A DNA stretch of 35,519 bases, taken from Opitutia bacterium. Its GTDB lineage: Bacteria; Verrucomicrobiota; Verrucomicrobiia; Opitutales; Seribacteraceae. This document shows, piece after piece, positions 1 through 8,608 of the stretch. The position numbers and the translations under genes are program-made. Location: the NCBI GenBank assembly GCA_002692605.1, contig NZLE01000032.1:23639-59157 (forward strand). The letters run 5' to 3'. Below the pieces are notes generated by a model that did no database searches, had not been told where the DNA came from, and saw only the letters and a program-made list of their open reading frames with translations. The first letter of the stretch is position 1. Every line of letters begins with the position of its first letter.

Positions 1-956
1 AGGGAACGCTTTGCCCAGCGTTCCTTTTCCCCGAGGTGGAATCCGTGATCGGAGAAAAGGGCGATGATCGTATTGTCCGCATAATCACTTGAATCGAGGG
101 CATCCAGTACGAGTCCCAGGCAATGATCGGCAAAGGTCACGGAGGCAAGGTAGGACTGTACGGCGTGTTCCCATTGCGCCGCACCCTTGACCCATTTGTG
201 GGTGGGGGAAACGTGCTTTAAGTTGGTAAGGTCGATGGCGTATTGACTGAGATCACTAAGGTCATCCTTGTGTATGGCGGGAAGCTTGACCTGATCACGC
301 GGATGCATGTCGAACCATTTCTTGGTGGCATACATGGGAACGTGCGGACGGTAAAATCCGACTCCCATGAAGAAAGGCTTTTTGTGTTTTTTCCCCAGTT
401 GGTCGACCGCCCACTTGGCGCATTTCATGTCCGGCATAAGGTTATCGTCATTCGGATACACTCCCCAGTCCCACAATGGATGCCCGTGGGGTTGGGAGAT
501 CTTTTTCTTAGGTCGTGGACCGAATCCTCCGGTGGGGAGGTATTCCTCAAAAAAGCGTTTGTCTCCGCGATGGAAAATCTTACCCGCTGCCATGGTCTTG
601 TATCCTTTTTTGGCAAAGACTTCAGGCAAGGTCGGGACCTCCTTCAGAACGGGCGCGAGTTCCAGGTCCGGGCTGAGAAAGTAAATGCCGGTGGCATGCG
701 GGTAGCGTCCGGTCATCATGCTGGCCCGGGAAGGATTGCATACCGGAGATTGGCAATGTCCGTTGGCGAAGAGGGTGCCCATTTTCGCCAGTCGATCGAT
801 ATTGGGGGTCTTGGCTTGCGGGTGACCGCCGAGGCAGCCCACCCAATCGTTCAAATCGTCGATCGATACCAACAGGACGTTCGGTTTGGAATTTTCGGCC
901 CTTGCGAAAAAGAAAAAGATAGAAAAAAGGAACAGAGAGACAAATGGGTTTTTCAT
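1..956 (-). CDS. Secreted type I sulfatase, iduronate-2-sulfatase-like (3' end cut by window edge)
   Basis: The reading frame starts at ATG 956 and is open to the window edge, giving 318 visible residues. It begins with a hydrophobic signal peptide (MKNPFVSLFLFSIFFFF then ARA), so export to the periplasm or cell surface is expected. The metal-binding start of the sulfatase fold follows (PNVLLVSIDDLNDW), then the formylglycine motif C-N-P-S-R in the context SPVCNPSRASMMTGRYP, the GYKTMAAGKIFH segment and, near the edge, the second metal-site motif SDHGFHLGE. The DDLNDWVG and GKIFH variants are typical of the iduronate-2-sulfatase-like S1 branch, so the substrate is probably a sulfated glycan; the exact linkage cannot be read. 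A Cys-type enzyme needs a formylglycine-generating enzyme encoded elsewhere. No clear Shine-Dalgarno sequence precedes the start. The C-terminal third is outside the window. Confidence 0.93.
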   Translation of the reverse strand, partial: MKNPFVSLFLFSIFFFFARAENSKPNVLLVSIDDLNDWVGCLGGHPQAKTPNIDRLAKMGTLFANGHCQSPVCNPSRASMMTGRYPHATGIYFLSPDLELAPVLKEVPTLPEVFAKKGYKTMAAGKIFHRGDKRFFEEYLPTGGFGPRPKKKISQPHGHPLWDWGVYPNDDNLMPDMKCAKWAVDQLGKKHKKPFFMGVGFYRPHVPMYATKKWFDMHPRDQVKLPAIHKDDLSDLSQYAIDLTNLKHVSPTHKWVKGAAQWEHAVQSYLASVTFADHCLGLVLDALDSSDYADNTIIALFSDHGFHLGEKERWAKRS

Positions 957-1124
957 GGGAAGAGATAAGAGGCTTAACAAGAATTAGCCTGATGAATTTT
1001 TGGGCTCAATGAAAATCCACACCGAACCGAACTTTCCGCATTGACCCGAAAGGGAAGCGCAGAAGATCGGGAAAGCTCGAGCCGTAAAACTAAAGATGGG
1101 GAACTGGAGTGAACCTTTACACTC

Positions 1125-1934
1125 TCAAAACACCCAACCGATCCCGATCTTGAAGTGGTTTCCGTTGCCGTGGTCAATGATACCTTGGTGATCAATGAAG
1201 TCGTGCTTCCATTCGATTCTCGAATGGATCGTATCGTTATGGTTGAAGTAGAAGGCAGGACCTGAACCCAGGGTTCTGGATTCATCATCTTCGGCATGAA
1301 AATCGGTTTCCCAAAAGACGGATCCGTTTGAATTCTTGGTTTCGAAATTATAACCGAAATCCAAGGAGGAGTGAATTTCCGCAGGTCGGTCGCCATCAAA
1401 AATCCACCAAGCCGTCCCAATGCCAAAGAAGTAATTTGCGGTTTCGAACTCGTGGCCAAATCCGATACCCCCGCCAAACTCCTTGTAATAGAAGTCATAG
1501 TCGTCCTTATTGGAAAGAGGAATGCGCACCATGGGCTTGAAAGTCCAGGAACCGCTCTTTCCATCCAAATTAAAGTATTTCTTAAGCGGAACGCCAAGAT
1601 TGAGGTCACCCCAACCGCGGTCTTTTTGGATCAATTTGCCACCCACCCCATCCGGCATTTCCCTTTCCGCATCGAGAACGTAGGGAAGCTTCGCCGTGAT
1701 TCGAAATTCCTTTTTCCAAGTGTAAACCCCTTCCAAGTGAACGAGATTCACTCTCTCGGACAAACCTTTCACAAGCTTGTTGCTTCCAAGAAGCAAATCC
1801 GACTCGTTGATGTGCTCGTAATGAACCTGATACCCCCAACCACCCGACCAGCGGGGCATCATGTTCATGATCGGGTCATCAGCCCGTGCCGAGAAAGCGG
1901 CGAGGAAAATTAAGAGCAGGAAAAACCGCCTCAT
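1125..1934 (-). CDS. Outer-membrane beta-barrel protein, putative transporter (phenol MetA-like)
   Basis: A 269-residue protein from ATG 1934; an in-frame TTG one codon earlier is a less likely start. An N-terminal signal peptide (MRRFFLLLIFLAAFSARA) is followed by alternating polar and aromatic strands throughout (for example WTFKPMVRIPL, GGGIGFGHEF, HFKIGIGWVF). The chain ends in Phe, the usual C-terminal signature recognised by the BAM complex. Length and pattern resemble the small 'MetA pathway' transporter barrels (PF13557-like); the family name is from pattern recognition, not a search. It lies 24 bases downstream of the HMA-domain gene on the same strand, so the two are probably co-transcribed and may act together in metal efflux or uptake. 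A generic porin is the main alternative. The barrel call is much firmer than the transport function. Confidence 0.75.
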   Translation of the reverse strand: MRRFFLLLIFLAAFSARADDPIMNMMPRWSGGWGYQVHYEHINESDLLLGSNKLVKGLSERVNLVHLEGVYTWKKEFRITAKLPYVLDAEREMPDGVGGKLIQKDRGWGDLNLGVPLKKYFNLDGKSGSWTFKPMVRIPLSNKDDYDFYYKEFGGGIGFGHEFETANYFFGIGTAWWIFDGDRPAEIHSSLDFGYNFETKNSNGSVFWETDFHAEDDESRTLGSGPAFYFNHNDTIHSRIEWKHDFIDHQGIIDHGNGNHFKIGIGWVF

Positions 1935-1958
1935 CAAGCGTTTGCCAAAAGCAGGGCT

Positions 1959-2414
1959 CTACTTATGTGTGTGATTGTGATGTACAATCCTGACGGATGC
2001 GTCCTGCTTGAACTGAAGGGCATCCAGGTGGTTGTCGTGAATGATATACTCTTCGACAAGCACGTATCCTGCATCCTCGACCCGTTCGAGCAACTCTTTG
2101 TTATCCAAGGAAGCTCCATCCTTGAGAGCAACCGTAACGAGTTGGGTTTCCGGATTCATATCAATCCCATCCTTGAATCTTTTTTTGTCTACACCCTCCA
2201 TCTTGGAGAGGTTTTTGCGAACCCCAATTGCGCAGGACGGGCAAACCAGGCCTCTCAAGTACAGAAGGGAGATGTTGGCGGATTCCATGAGAACCTCTTT
2301 GGCCGCCGCCAATCTCACTTCCGGACGGGCCTCCTCTTTGTCATCATCCGCCCAAACGAATGAGGACAACAAGGTTAGTGTGGCAATTGCGACAAAAGTG
2401 AATCTTGAAATCAT
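1959..2414 (-). CDS. Periplasmic heavy-metal-associated (HMA) domain protein with His-rich tail
   Basis: The ATG at 2414 (151 residues) is chosen because it begins a good signal peptide (MISRFTFVAIATLTLLSSFV, then WA); the frame stays open upstream to a TTG at 2495, but that extension would bury the signal. The mature protein has the MerP/HMA metal-binding loop GLVCPSCAIGVRK with C58 and C61, followed by the expected beta-alpha-beta pattern ending in VEDAGYVLVE. The C-terminus is histidine rich (HDNH near 126-129, then HHNHTHK at the end), which could be a second metal site. HMA domains usually bind Cu(I), Zn or Hg; the sequence does not say which. It is followed at 24 bases by an outer-membrane barrel gene. 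It is probably a periplasmic metal-binding partner rather than a cytosolic chaperone, because it is exported. Confidence 0.83.
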   Translation of the reverse strand: MISRFTFVAIATLTLLSSFVWADDDKEEARPEVRLAAAKEVLMESANISLLYLRGLVCPSCAIGVRKNLSKMEGVDKKRFKDGIDMNPETQLVTVALKDGASLDNKELLERVEDAGYVLVEEYIIHDNHLDALQFKQDASVRIVHHNHTHK

Positions 2415-2520
2415 GGAATCAAAAATAAGGCAGAGATGTGGGAATTTCAACTCCATTGGAAAAGTTTTGGAACGATCACTCATCTTGGAAAGCAAAAGGT
2501 ATGGCTTGCCAAGCTACCCC

Positions 2521-3897
2521 TTATTGCAAATGCCAATCCGTTCCATCTGCCATGACGCTTTGGTTGATTTTCAATAACTTCGTTTTCAGTTCTCGGAACA
2601 ATTCAGGATTTTGAGAACTGACGTTTTGGGTCTGACCGGGATCTTTCGATAAGTCGAAAAGTTGGAAATCCCGATACCCTCCCGTTTTGATTACGGGTAT
2701 CCAGGATTCTTGGAACATATTGGATTTGGACAGTTCGTAATCGGGCTCCGCAACGAGAGAGAAATCTCCATCTCTGATAGCCACTATGGGTCGCGATTTT
2801 TGCAAATGCCAAAACAAAGGCTGACGGCGCTTGAACCCATCGGGTTTTCCCATCAGCAAAGCCGATAAGTCCGAACCGTCAATCGGTCGATCCTTCGGTG
2901 CCTCAAGATTGAATAATCCGCAGACCGTCGGCAAGACGTCGACCAGGCCAGCTGGTTCCTTGAGTGCGAGGCTTGGCCGAATCACGCCAGGCCAGCAAAA
3001 TATGCCCGGTACCCGAATGCCCCCATCCCAATTCGAACCTTTCTTTCCCCTTAAGTTTCCGGTCCGGTCGTCCAGATAACTTCCATTATCCGAAGCGTAA
3101 ATGATCAGAGTGTTTCCACGAACTCCCATGGCATCCAATTTTTCAATGACTCGCTTGATTGCCCGGTCCGTATTATCAATCGTTCCTGAATAAATGGCAT
3201 TTCTGTCTTTCAATCCTCCGTACTTGGAAACCACTTCCTCCGGCGCGGCGATCGGGGAATGGGGTTCGTGAAACCAGAGATTCAGAAAAAAGGGGGCCTT
3301 GGGATGGCGATGATGATCCAGCCACTCGATCGCCTCCTCCGCAACCAATTGACAGGAATACCCTTCCAACGGACCAACCGACAGTCCGTTCCGAATGAAA
3401 TTATTGGGGTTCTTGTGGCTGGGCGATGCGTTGTTCCAGGTAGTGAACCAGTAATCGAATCCGTGATGACTGGGTGTTGGCTTCGCACGGTTTTTGGTTG
3501 GCAATCCCAAGTGCCATTTTCCAATGTGAGCCGTGGTGTATCCGCGGTCCTTCAGGATTTCGCCTAGGGTTCGCTCCCGAAGAAGCAAATGTGAGTTTTG
3601 AACCTCGTCTGAAATCCAACTGTATACGCCCGTTCGAATATGGTGTCTGCCGGTCAACAAGGTGGCTCTGCTGGGTGAGCACACGGCGCAACCGGAGTAA
3701 AAATCCGTGAACCTGACCCCCTCTTCGGCCAATTGGTCGATGGCTGGGGTTTGCACGGGTCCGCCGTAGCAACCCACGTCCCGATAGCCGAGGTCATCAG
3801 CCAAAAGGATGACTAGGTTTGGTTGCGTCTGAGCTTGGGAATGCCATGGCCCGGCCAAGAAAGCCCAAACCAAACTGAAAGGAAAACAGTATTTCAT
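2521..3897 (-). CDS. Secreted type I sulfatase (arylsulfatase family)
   Basis: A 458-residue protein from ATG 3897 with a signal peptide ending near AQA (residue about 22). Sulfatase landmarks appear in order: metal ligands in LLADDLGYRDVGCYG (D34, D35); the formylglycine core C73-S-P-S-R77 in CAVCSPSRATLLTGR; the HIGKWHLG segment; HEPHSP; and the second metal motif IIYASDNG, followed by NWDGGIRVPGIFCWPG. The length is normal for S1 sulfatases and all catalytic landmarks are present, so it should be active once Cys73 is converted to formylglycine. The precise substrate is unknown. It lies 45 bases downstream of the 985-residue cupredoxin/propeller gene, suggesting co-transcription. Confidence in the family is very high and in the substrate low. 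Confidence 0.96.
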   Translation of the reverse strand: MKYCFPFSLVWAFLAGPWHSQAQTQPNLVILLADDLGYRDVGCYGGPVQTPAIDQLAEEGVRFTDFYSGCAVCSPSRATLLTGRHHIRTGVYSWISDEVQNSHLLLRERTLGEILKDRGYTTAHIGKWHLGLPTKNRAKPTPSHHGFDYWFTTWNNASPSHKNPNNFIRNGLSVGPLEGYSCQLVAEEAIEWLDHHRHPKAPFFLNLWFHEPHSPIAAPEEVVSKYGGLKDRNAIYSGTIDNTDRAIKRVIEKLDAMGVRGNTLIIYASDNGSYLDDRTGNLRGKKGSNWDGGIRVPGIFCWPGVIRPSLALKEPAGLVDVLPTVCGLFNLEAPKDRPIDGSDLSALLMGKPDGFKRRQPLFWHLQKSRPIVAIRDGDFSLVAEPDYELSKSNMFQESWIPVIKTGGYRDFQLFDLSKDPGQTQNVSSQNPELFRELKTKLLKINQSVMADGTDWHLQ

Positions 3898-3942
3898 GAT
3901 TACAACGAATTTTTATCTGAGCGAACGAAGCGATACGAGAGA

Positions 3943-6900
3943 TCACAAACCGGGCAATTCCACCCGGTCCTTCTTAGCCAGTTCGATGATTACGAATCGG
4001 GTTGCGGGGTCACTCTGCTTAGCCATCTTCACCAGGGCCCTGGTAATTTTATCGGTTCTTTCCCAGGCAGTCGGATAATAATAAGGTCCGCGGGTATCCG
4101 GTCGGGTTTTCCACCAAGTTTCTCCCTTGTAAGGTTTCTCCTTGTTGACCAACCGAACGAGGCTTCTGGCAATTCGTTGCCTGAGGTCAGGTTCATCCAC
4201 ATCACCGAAGGATTTGATCAAGGCATCTACCGTCTCCGTCGAGTGCATGTATCGTAAGGCCATGAGCGCTCCGCTTTGGTTTGGCGTGCCTATCGCATCC
4301 ACGCAAGCCTGACCCGCATCCAACGCCACGAGCGCCTGACGGGCGATATGGGGAAGGATGCTGGATGAGTTTGGGGTTGCATGGGGACCTTCGGGGATTG
4401 CTTGCTTGCCTTGCCCGGCGAACTTTTCAACAGGCGATTCGCTTACGTAAAAGCGCACCTTCCCGCCATGATCGGTGCTGGCAAGCCCCGCGGTGCATCG
4501 GAAGCGGACCCAATCGTTGGAAAGTTTCCCGTAAGTGATCGTTCCGAGGGAGTGGGTGCCGATACCATCGCTCATGGGCTTTCCGTCCTTTCGGGCGAGC
4601 TTGGCTCCCGTGGCGCTGATTCCGATACCCGTCTTTCCCCAACCTTGGGTCGCTTTGTCCCATTTAAGGCTGGTCAAGGGAACGGACGATCCGTCTTTCT
4701 TGATGAGAACGGGGTCGAACCAAGCCCCATGATCGCTGCCGTTTCCGTTCCCGCCATCACCGAGAGTCAGGTGGAGTTCCTTCCAACCCGTCACGTCGAC
4801 GTCAAACGTATGAACCCTTTTCCCTTCGATGATGGGGCTTTGGTGAAGGTTTCCGCTCTCACCCATTTCGTCTTTCGGAGGCTCCGCTCTTGGAAGCGGA
4901 TCGACAGTGGGAGGATTGGAGACGGCAAGCAATGCTCTGGCCGCCGCCTTTTCTCCCAGTCGCCCAAGGGCCACGGCAGCAGCCACTTGAACCCTGGGAT
5001 TGGAATCTTTGAGGGCTTGAACGAAGGGTTCCAGAGGAATACCGGAAAGTTGTGTCTTGCGGTCGGCCAGAGCCCGCAAGGCATGTTCGGCCACGTCAGG
5101 ATCCTCGATCAGGCTAAGGAGAGTCGTGTGAGACTTCTTCCCAAGAAGTTGTTTCAAGGTGTAAAGTGCGGCGATTCGGGCTCGGGGTGCGATTCTTTTG
5201 TCCAAAACTATGGCGAGGACCTCCTTTCCGGATCCTCCGCGGCGAAGGATTTCCTGCTGAGCGTGAAGTCTGGTCTTGGCGCTTGGGGTGGTGAGGAGGT
5301 TCGCCAAGTCAATCTCATTTCGCTTGCTCAGTTCGGGAAAGGCCCGGTATTCCCAAAGCTTGGGAACGATTCTCGCGACGTATCCACCCGTGCCTCCCTT
5401 GAAGCCCGAATTGCTCCAACTGCCGATGAAAAGTCTTCCGGACCCGTCGCAATCAACGTCCGTAATCCTGCCGCATTTGATAAAGTTTTCCTGCTCCTGC
5501 GTAAAACTCGGCCCGTCCGGTCTGACTCGATGGATGTACAATTGGCCTCGACCCCAGTCGCACATCATGGGAACGTCATTGTACTTTTGAGGCCACCCCG
5601 GTTCCTCGAAGTACATGGCTCCCGTTCCGGATCCGCCACCCACGTCAACCAAAGCGGGAATGATCTCGCTGGTGTATCGCTTGAAGAGTTTGGGGTATCC
5701 GTATTCTCCGGTCTGAATTTCGTGGATGAAACGCATGTTCCATCCCCCTCCATCATTCGTGTTCCCCCGAGTGAAAAGGTTCATGAACGGATCGATGGCA
5801 ACGTCATAGACGTTGCGTAAGCCATTTGCGTAGGTTTCGAGTTCGGTCCCATCGGGTCGAACCCGAATGATCCCTCCTCCATACATGGTGAGCTTGGTCC
5901 CGTCCGTTCCTTCGGCATCGACAAACCCAAAGTCGCCCACCGCCACGTATATCCAACCGTCGATTCCCATACGAATACCGTTGGTGGTGTGGTCGACTCC
6001 GCGGTCCTGATTGAATTTCCGGGTGCTGATCTCGCGAACCAAATGTCGGGGTGGACCGTCCGCCACCCCATCCCAATTCTTATCTTCGAGAACGGACAGA
6101 AACATACCTTCGAACTTGGACTCGCTTCCCCATTGGGTATGCAGTACGAAAAGCTTGTCCCCAATCGGTACTATCCCTCGAGGGTTATCGATGATCGCGA
6201 AGATGGTGTATGAGTCGTGAACTCCGTCGTTATCCTCGTCGATAAGCCGGACGATTCTCCCTTTTCCAGCCCCCTTCCCGAGGGATCCGATCTGGTCGAC
6301 CCCGGCAAAGACCTCTCCAGTCGGAGCCACTCCGATACAGGCAACGCAAGGGGTTACGGTGTTGGGCGAGAAAAGAACCGCCTCGAGTTCTTCGGGTACG
6401 CTTACGGAAACCATTTGCTGGTCCTTTCTTTTCGAAGCCAGATCTTTGGGCTTTTCCTTGGTCACGTGGAGAATGCCGTGCATGACGTAGCCATGTCCTG
6501 GGAAAGTGCACACATACGGATATTCTCCTTCCTTCACCGGAGTTTTGAATCGGACCACTGCTTTCTTTTTGGGCATGACAACGGGAGTGGATGCCAGCAC
6601 CTTATCGGATTCGGGAACGTAATGGAGTTCCGGCCCTTTGGCGCCAAGGGCGTTGGCAGCCTCCACGATTTCCATCCTTGATCCGGGCTGCAGAAGCACG
6701 AAATTATGCATCATCAGATCGGAATTGTCAAAGAGCAGTTCAACCTCTTCGCCGGGTTGAGCGTGAAGAGTTTTCGGTTCGAAGTGCAGACCGGGCTTTA
6801 CGCCAAGCGAGAGTTTCGTAACTTGGACCTTACTGGCCGAGCATACGGAAAGACACAGGAGAAAAAAGATTTTGGGAAACTGGCTTCTAAGCATACGCAT
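3943..6900 (-). CDS. Cupredoxin-propeller-HEAT-NPCBM multidomain protein (membrane-bound dehydrogenase type)
   Basis: A 985-residue secreted protein from ATG 6900 with an N-terminal hydrophobic signal (IFFLLCLSVCSA). Residues about 25-147 form an azurin/plastocyanin-like cupredoxin with all type-1 copper ligands: H65 in LMMHNFVLLQPG, then C131, H136 and M140 in VCTFPGHGYVMHG, with exact azurin spacing. Residues about 165-530 are a glucose-dehydrogenase-like beta-propeller (VRLIDEDNDGVHD, HTTNGIRMGIDGWIYVAVGD, NGLRNVYDVAIDP, MMCDWGRGQLY). HEAT-like helices follow, then a galactose-binding NPCBM-type domain at roughly 700-830 (HTFDVDVTGWKELHLTLGDG), then more HEAT repeats. No CxxCH heme motif is present, although proteins of this class often carry a heme-c domain. 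The role is inferred as periplasmic oxidation or binding of a sugar-like substrate, with electrons going to copper. The sulfatase downstream is probably in the same transcript. Confidence 0.88.
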   Translation of the reverse strand: MRMLRSQFPKIFFLLCLSVCSASKVQVTKLSLGVKPGLHFEPKTLHAQPGEEVELLFDNSDLMMHNFVLLQPGSRMEIVEAANALGAKGPELHYVPESDKVLASTPVVMPKKKAVVRFKTPVKEGEYPYVCTFPGHGYVMHGILHVTKEKPKDLASKRKDQQMVSVSVPEELEAVLFSPNTVTPCVACIGVAPTGEVFAGVDQIGSLGKGAGKGRIVRLIDEDNDGVHDSYTIFAIIDNPRGIVPIGDKLFVLHTQWGSESKFEGMFLSVLEDKNWDGVADGPPRHLVREISTRKFNQDRGVDHTTNGIRMGIDGWIYVAVGDFGFVDAEGTDGTKLTMYGGGIIRVRPDGTELETYANGLRNVYDVAIDPFMNLFTRGNTNDGGGWNMRFIHEIQTGEYGYPKLFKRYTSEIIPALVDVGGGSGTGAMYFEEPGWPQKYNDVPMMCDWGRGQLYIHRVRPDGPSFTQEQENFIKCGRITDVDCDGSGRLFIGSWSNSGFKGGTGGYVARIVPKLWEYRAFPELSKRNEIDLANLLTTPSAKTRLHAQQEILRRGGSGKEVLAIVLDKRIAPRARIAALYTLKQLLGKKSHTTLLSLIEDPDVAEHALRALADRKTQLSGIPLEPFVQALKDSNPRVQVAAAVALGRLGEKAAARALLAVSNPPTVDPLPRAEPPKDEMGESGNLHQSPIIEGKRVHTFDVDVTGWKELHLTLGDGGNGNGSDHGAWFDPVLIKKDGSSVPLTSLKWDKATQGWGKTGIGISATGAKLARKDGKPMSDGIGTHSLGTITYGKLSNDWVRFRCTAGLASTDHGGKVRFYVSESPVEKFAGQGKQAIPEGPHATPNSSSILPHIARQALVALDAGQACVDAIGTPNQSGALMALRYMHSTETVDALIKSFGDVDEPDLRQRIARSLVRLVNKEKPYKGETWWKTRPDTRGPYYYPTAWERTDKITRALVKMAKQSDPATRFVIIELAKKDRVELPGL

Positions 6901-6981
6901 GGTTCATTGCTTTCACAAGATCGACGCAAAGACAAACTTGATTGCTGATTAAGCGAAGGAAAAAGGCAGTGCTCTCATATC

Positions 6982-7005
6982 GGTGACAGTCCCCTCATGG
7001 GCACC
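6982..7005. repeat. REP-like imperfect hairpin between operons
   Basis: In the 124-base gap between the last sulfatase of the upstream operon and the 985-residue protein gene, the top strand reads GGTG-ACAGT-CCC-CTCAT-GGG-CACC. It folds as GGTG/CACC plus CCC/GGG with a five-base bulge on one side. The GGTGACAGTCCCC core resembles small extragenic palindromes mobilised by REP-associated Y1 transposases; this is recalled, not searched. No second copy was seen in the window and no Y1 transposase is encoded here. On the minus strand the hairpin lies just after the sulfatase stop, so it could also help end that transcript. The gap marks an operon break. Confidence 0.3.
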
Positions 7006-7024
7006 CCCGGGAGCCGATTCAAGA

Positions 7025-8578
7025 CTAATCATTCAACTGACCGGAAGTGTCCTTTCGGAAGGAAAGAGACTTGACCGAATCCTTAACCGGAGCCAATCCC
7101 TTTTTCCCGAGCCTTTCCTTGTTTTTGGCAATATCAAACCAAATTTTGGACATCATCTCCACTCGCCCGGGATGCTTTTCGGCAAGATCGTTAAGTTCGG
7201 TACGGTCCTTTTCCAGATCGTAGAGCTCCCACTTTCCTCCCTTCGCGGAAACCAGTTTCCATTTTCCCTGGCGCAAAGCCCGGTCGGTCCCAAAGTGAAA
7301 ATAGAGATTTTCGTGCCCATCCCTTTCCTTTCCTTGAAAGATTGGGATGAGAGATTTGCCTTCAATCGGATCAATGATTCGATCACCCACTTTTTGGGGA
7401 TATTCGGCTCCGCTGATTTCCATAAAAGTGGCCAGGAAGTCAATCAGGTGTCCGGGCTGCCGTGTAATGCTTCCCGGTTCTACCTTCAATCCTTTTGGCC
7501 AGTGAACGATCAAGGGTGAAGAGATCCCGCCTTCATGCTGGTTCTGTTTATAGAGGCGGAATGGCGTGTTGCTCGCCTGAGCCCACGAGGCATCGTAAGT
7601 CCAATAGGAGTTGGGGTCCCAGGGCTTCAGGTTTCTTCCCCGAGTTCGTTCGAACGGACAACCACCGTTGTCCGCGCAAAAAAGAAAAAGCGTGTTGTCG
7701 AAAACTTTCCTTTTCTTCAAGTCTTTGATCAACCGGCCAATGTTTTGGTCAACGAGATCAATCATGGCCGCAAAGACCTCCATCCGGTCCGCCTCCCATT
7801 GTTTTTCGGACTCTTCGATGGAATCCCATGCGGGGACATGATCGGCTCGAGGAGATAATTTGAATTTTTTGGGTACCAAACCCGAAGACAATTGCTTGGC
7901 GTACCTGGTCTTCCTTAATTGGTCCCATCCACCGTCATACACCCCGTCGTATTTTTTAACCGCAGATTCCGGAGCATGCAGCGGGTAATGGGGAGCATTG
8001 TAGGCGATGTAGAGGAAAAAGGGGTCGGATGTCTCCCCCACTTCTCCTTCCTCAATGAAGTCCAAGGCAAAGTCAGTGATCGCATGGGTTGTGTAGAAGG
8101 GTTTGCCGTTTAGGTTCTTGGGAATTCCCCACTCCTTTCCGTTCAGCCGGAAAGAATTGTCGCCGGTAAAGAAATTACAGGCGCCGGAGAGGTGACCCCA
8201 ATAACGCTGAAAGCCAAAATCAGTCGGTTGTTTGCTGAGGTGCCATTTTCCGGACATCCAGGTCGAATAGCCCGCGGGCTTGAGAACTTCGGCAATCGTT
8301 GCCCCACGGCTTAAGCTTGCGGAACCTGCCTGGTCGCAATAAAGCCCCGTGAGTAGAGAAACTCGAGAGGAGTGGCACTTGGCGGTGTTGTAAAATTGGC
8401 TGAAGCGCAAGCCGTTTTGCGCCAATCGGTCTAGATGGGGTGTTTGGATCTCCGATCCATAGCACCCCAAGTCCGAGAAACCCAAGTCATCCGCCATGAT
8501 CAGAACGATGTTGGGGCTCTTGGCCTGACCGGCGAAAACGGCTCCAAGCAACAGTGGGACAGTTTTAAACAGATTCAT
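7025..8578 (-). CDS. Secreted type I sulfatase with variant C-H-S-S-R active-site motif
   Basis: A 517-residue protein from ATG 8578 with a signal peptide (MNLFKTVPLLLGAVFAGQA). Landmarks are the metal ligands in IMADDLGFSDLGCYG (D30, D31), the active-site segment NTAKCHSSRVSLLTGLY with C68, the SGKWHLS segment, YNAPHYPLHAP, and the second metal motif FCADNGG, followed by QHEGGISSPLIVHWPKG. The core is C-H-S-S-R instead of the usual C-x-P/A-S/T-R, so position +2 is Ser. A similar NTAKCHSSR type is, from memory, found in other Verrucomicrobial sulfatases and probably marks a subfamily rather than a dead enzyme. Its start lies 30 bases after the stop of the truncated sulfatase relic, and it is the last gene of the operon that runs down from 17291. 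The substrate is unknown. Confidence 0.95.
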   Translation of the reverse strand: MNLFKTVPLLLGAVFAGQAKSPNIVLIMADDLGFSDLGCYGSEIQTPHLDRLAQNGLRFSQFYNTAKCHSSRVSLLTGLYCDQAGSASLSRGATIAEVLKPAGYSTWMSGKWHLSKQPTDFGFQRYWGHLSGACNFFTGDNSFRLNGKEWGIPKNLNGKPFYTTHAITDFALDFIEEGEVGETSDPFFLYIAYNAPHYPLHAPESAVKKYDGVYDGGWDQLRKTRYAKQLSSGLVPKKFKLSPRADHVPAWDSIEESEKQWEADRMEVFAAMIDLVDQNIGRLIKDLKKRKVFDNTLFLFCADNGGCPFERTRGRNLKPWDPNSYWTYDASWAQASNTPFRLYKQNQHEGGISSPLIVHWPKGLKVEPGSITRQPGHLIDFLATFMEISGAEYPQKVGDRIIDPIEGKSLIPIFQGKERDGHENLYFHFGTDRALRQGKWKLVSAKGGKWELYDLEKDRTELNDLAEKHPGRVEMMSKIWFDIAKNKERLGKKGLAPVKDSVKSLSFRKDTSGQLND

Positions 8579-8608
8579 TTGACTTTGTTTACTTTTTTGA
8601 ATTTTGGA

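Noticed and set aside
1107..1124. GAGTG/CACTC hairpin right after the barrel gene stop
   Set aside because: Only five base pairs and no T-run on the minus strand; too weak to call a terminator.
4381..5820. 479-codon open frame on the plus strand
   Set aside because: It lies wholly antisense to the 985-residue propeller protein, whose domains are clear; the translation has no recognisable domain and is a codon-bias shadow.
3943..6900. Possible heme-c or lipoprotein signal in the 985-residue protein
   Set aside because: CVAC is followed by I, not H, and the signal-region Cys (LSVC) is a poor lipobox; neither can be supported.
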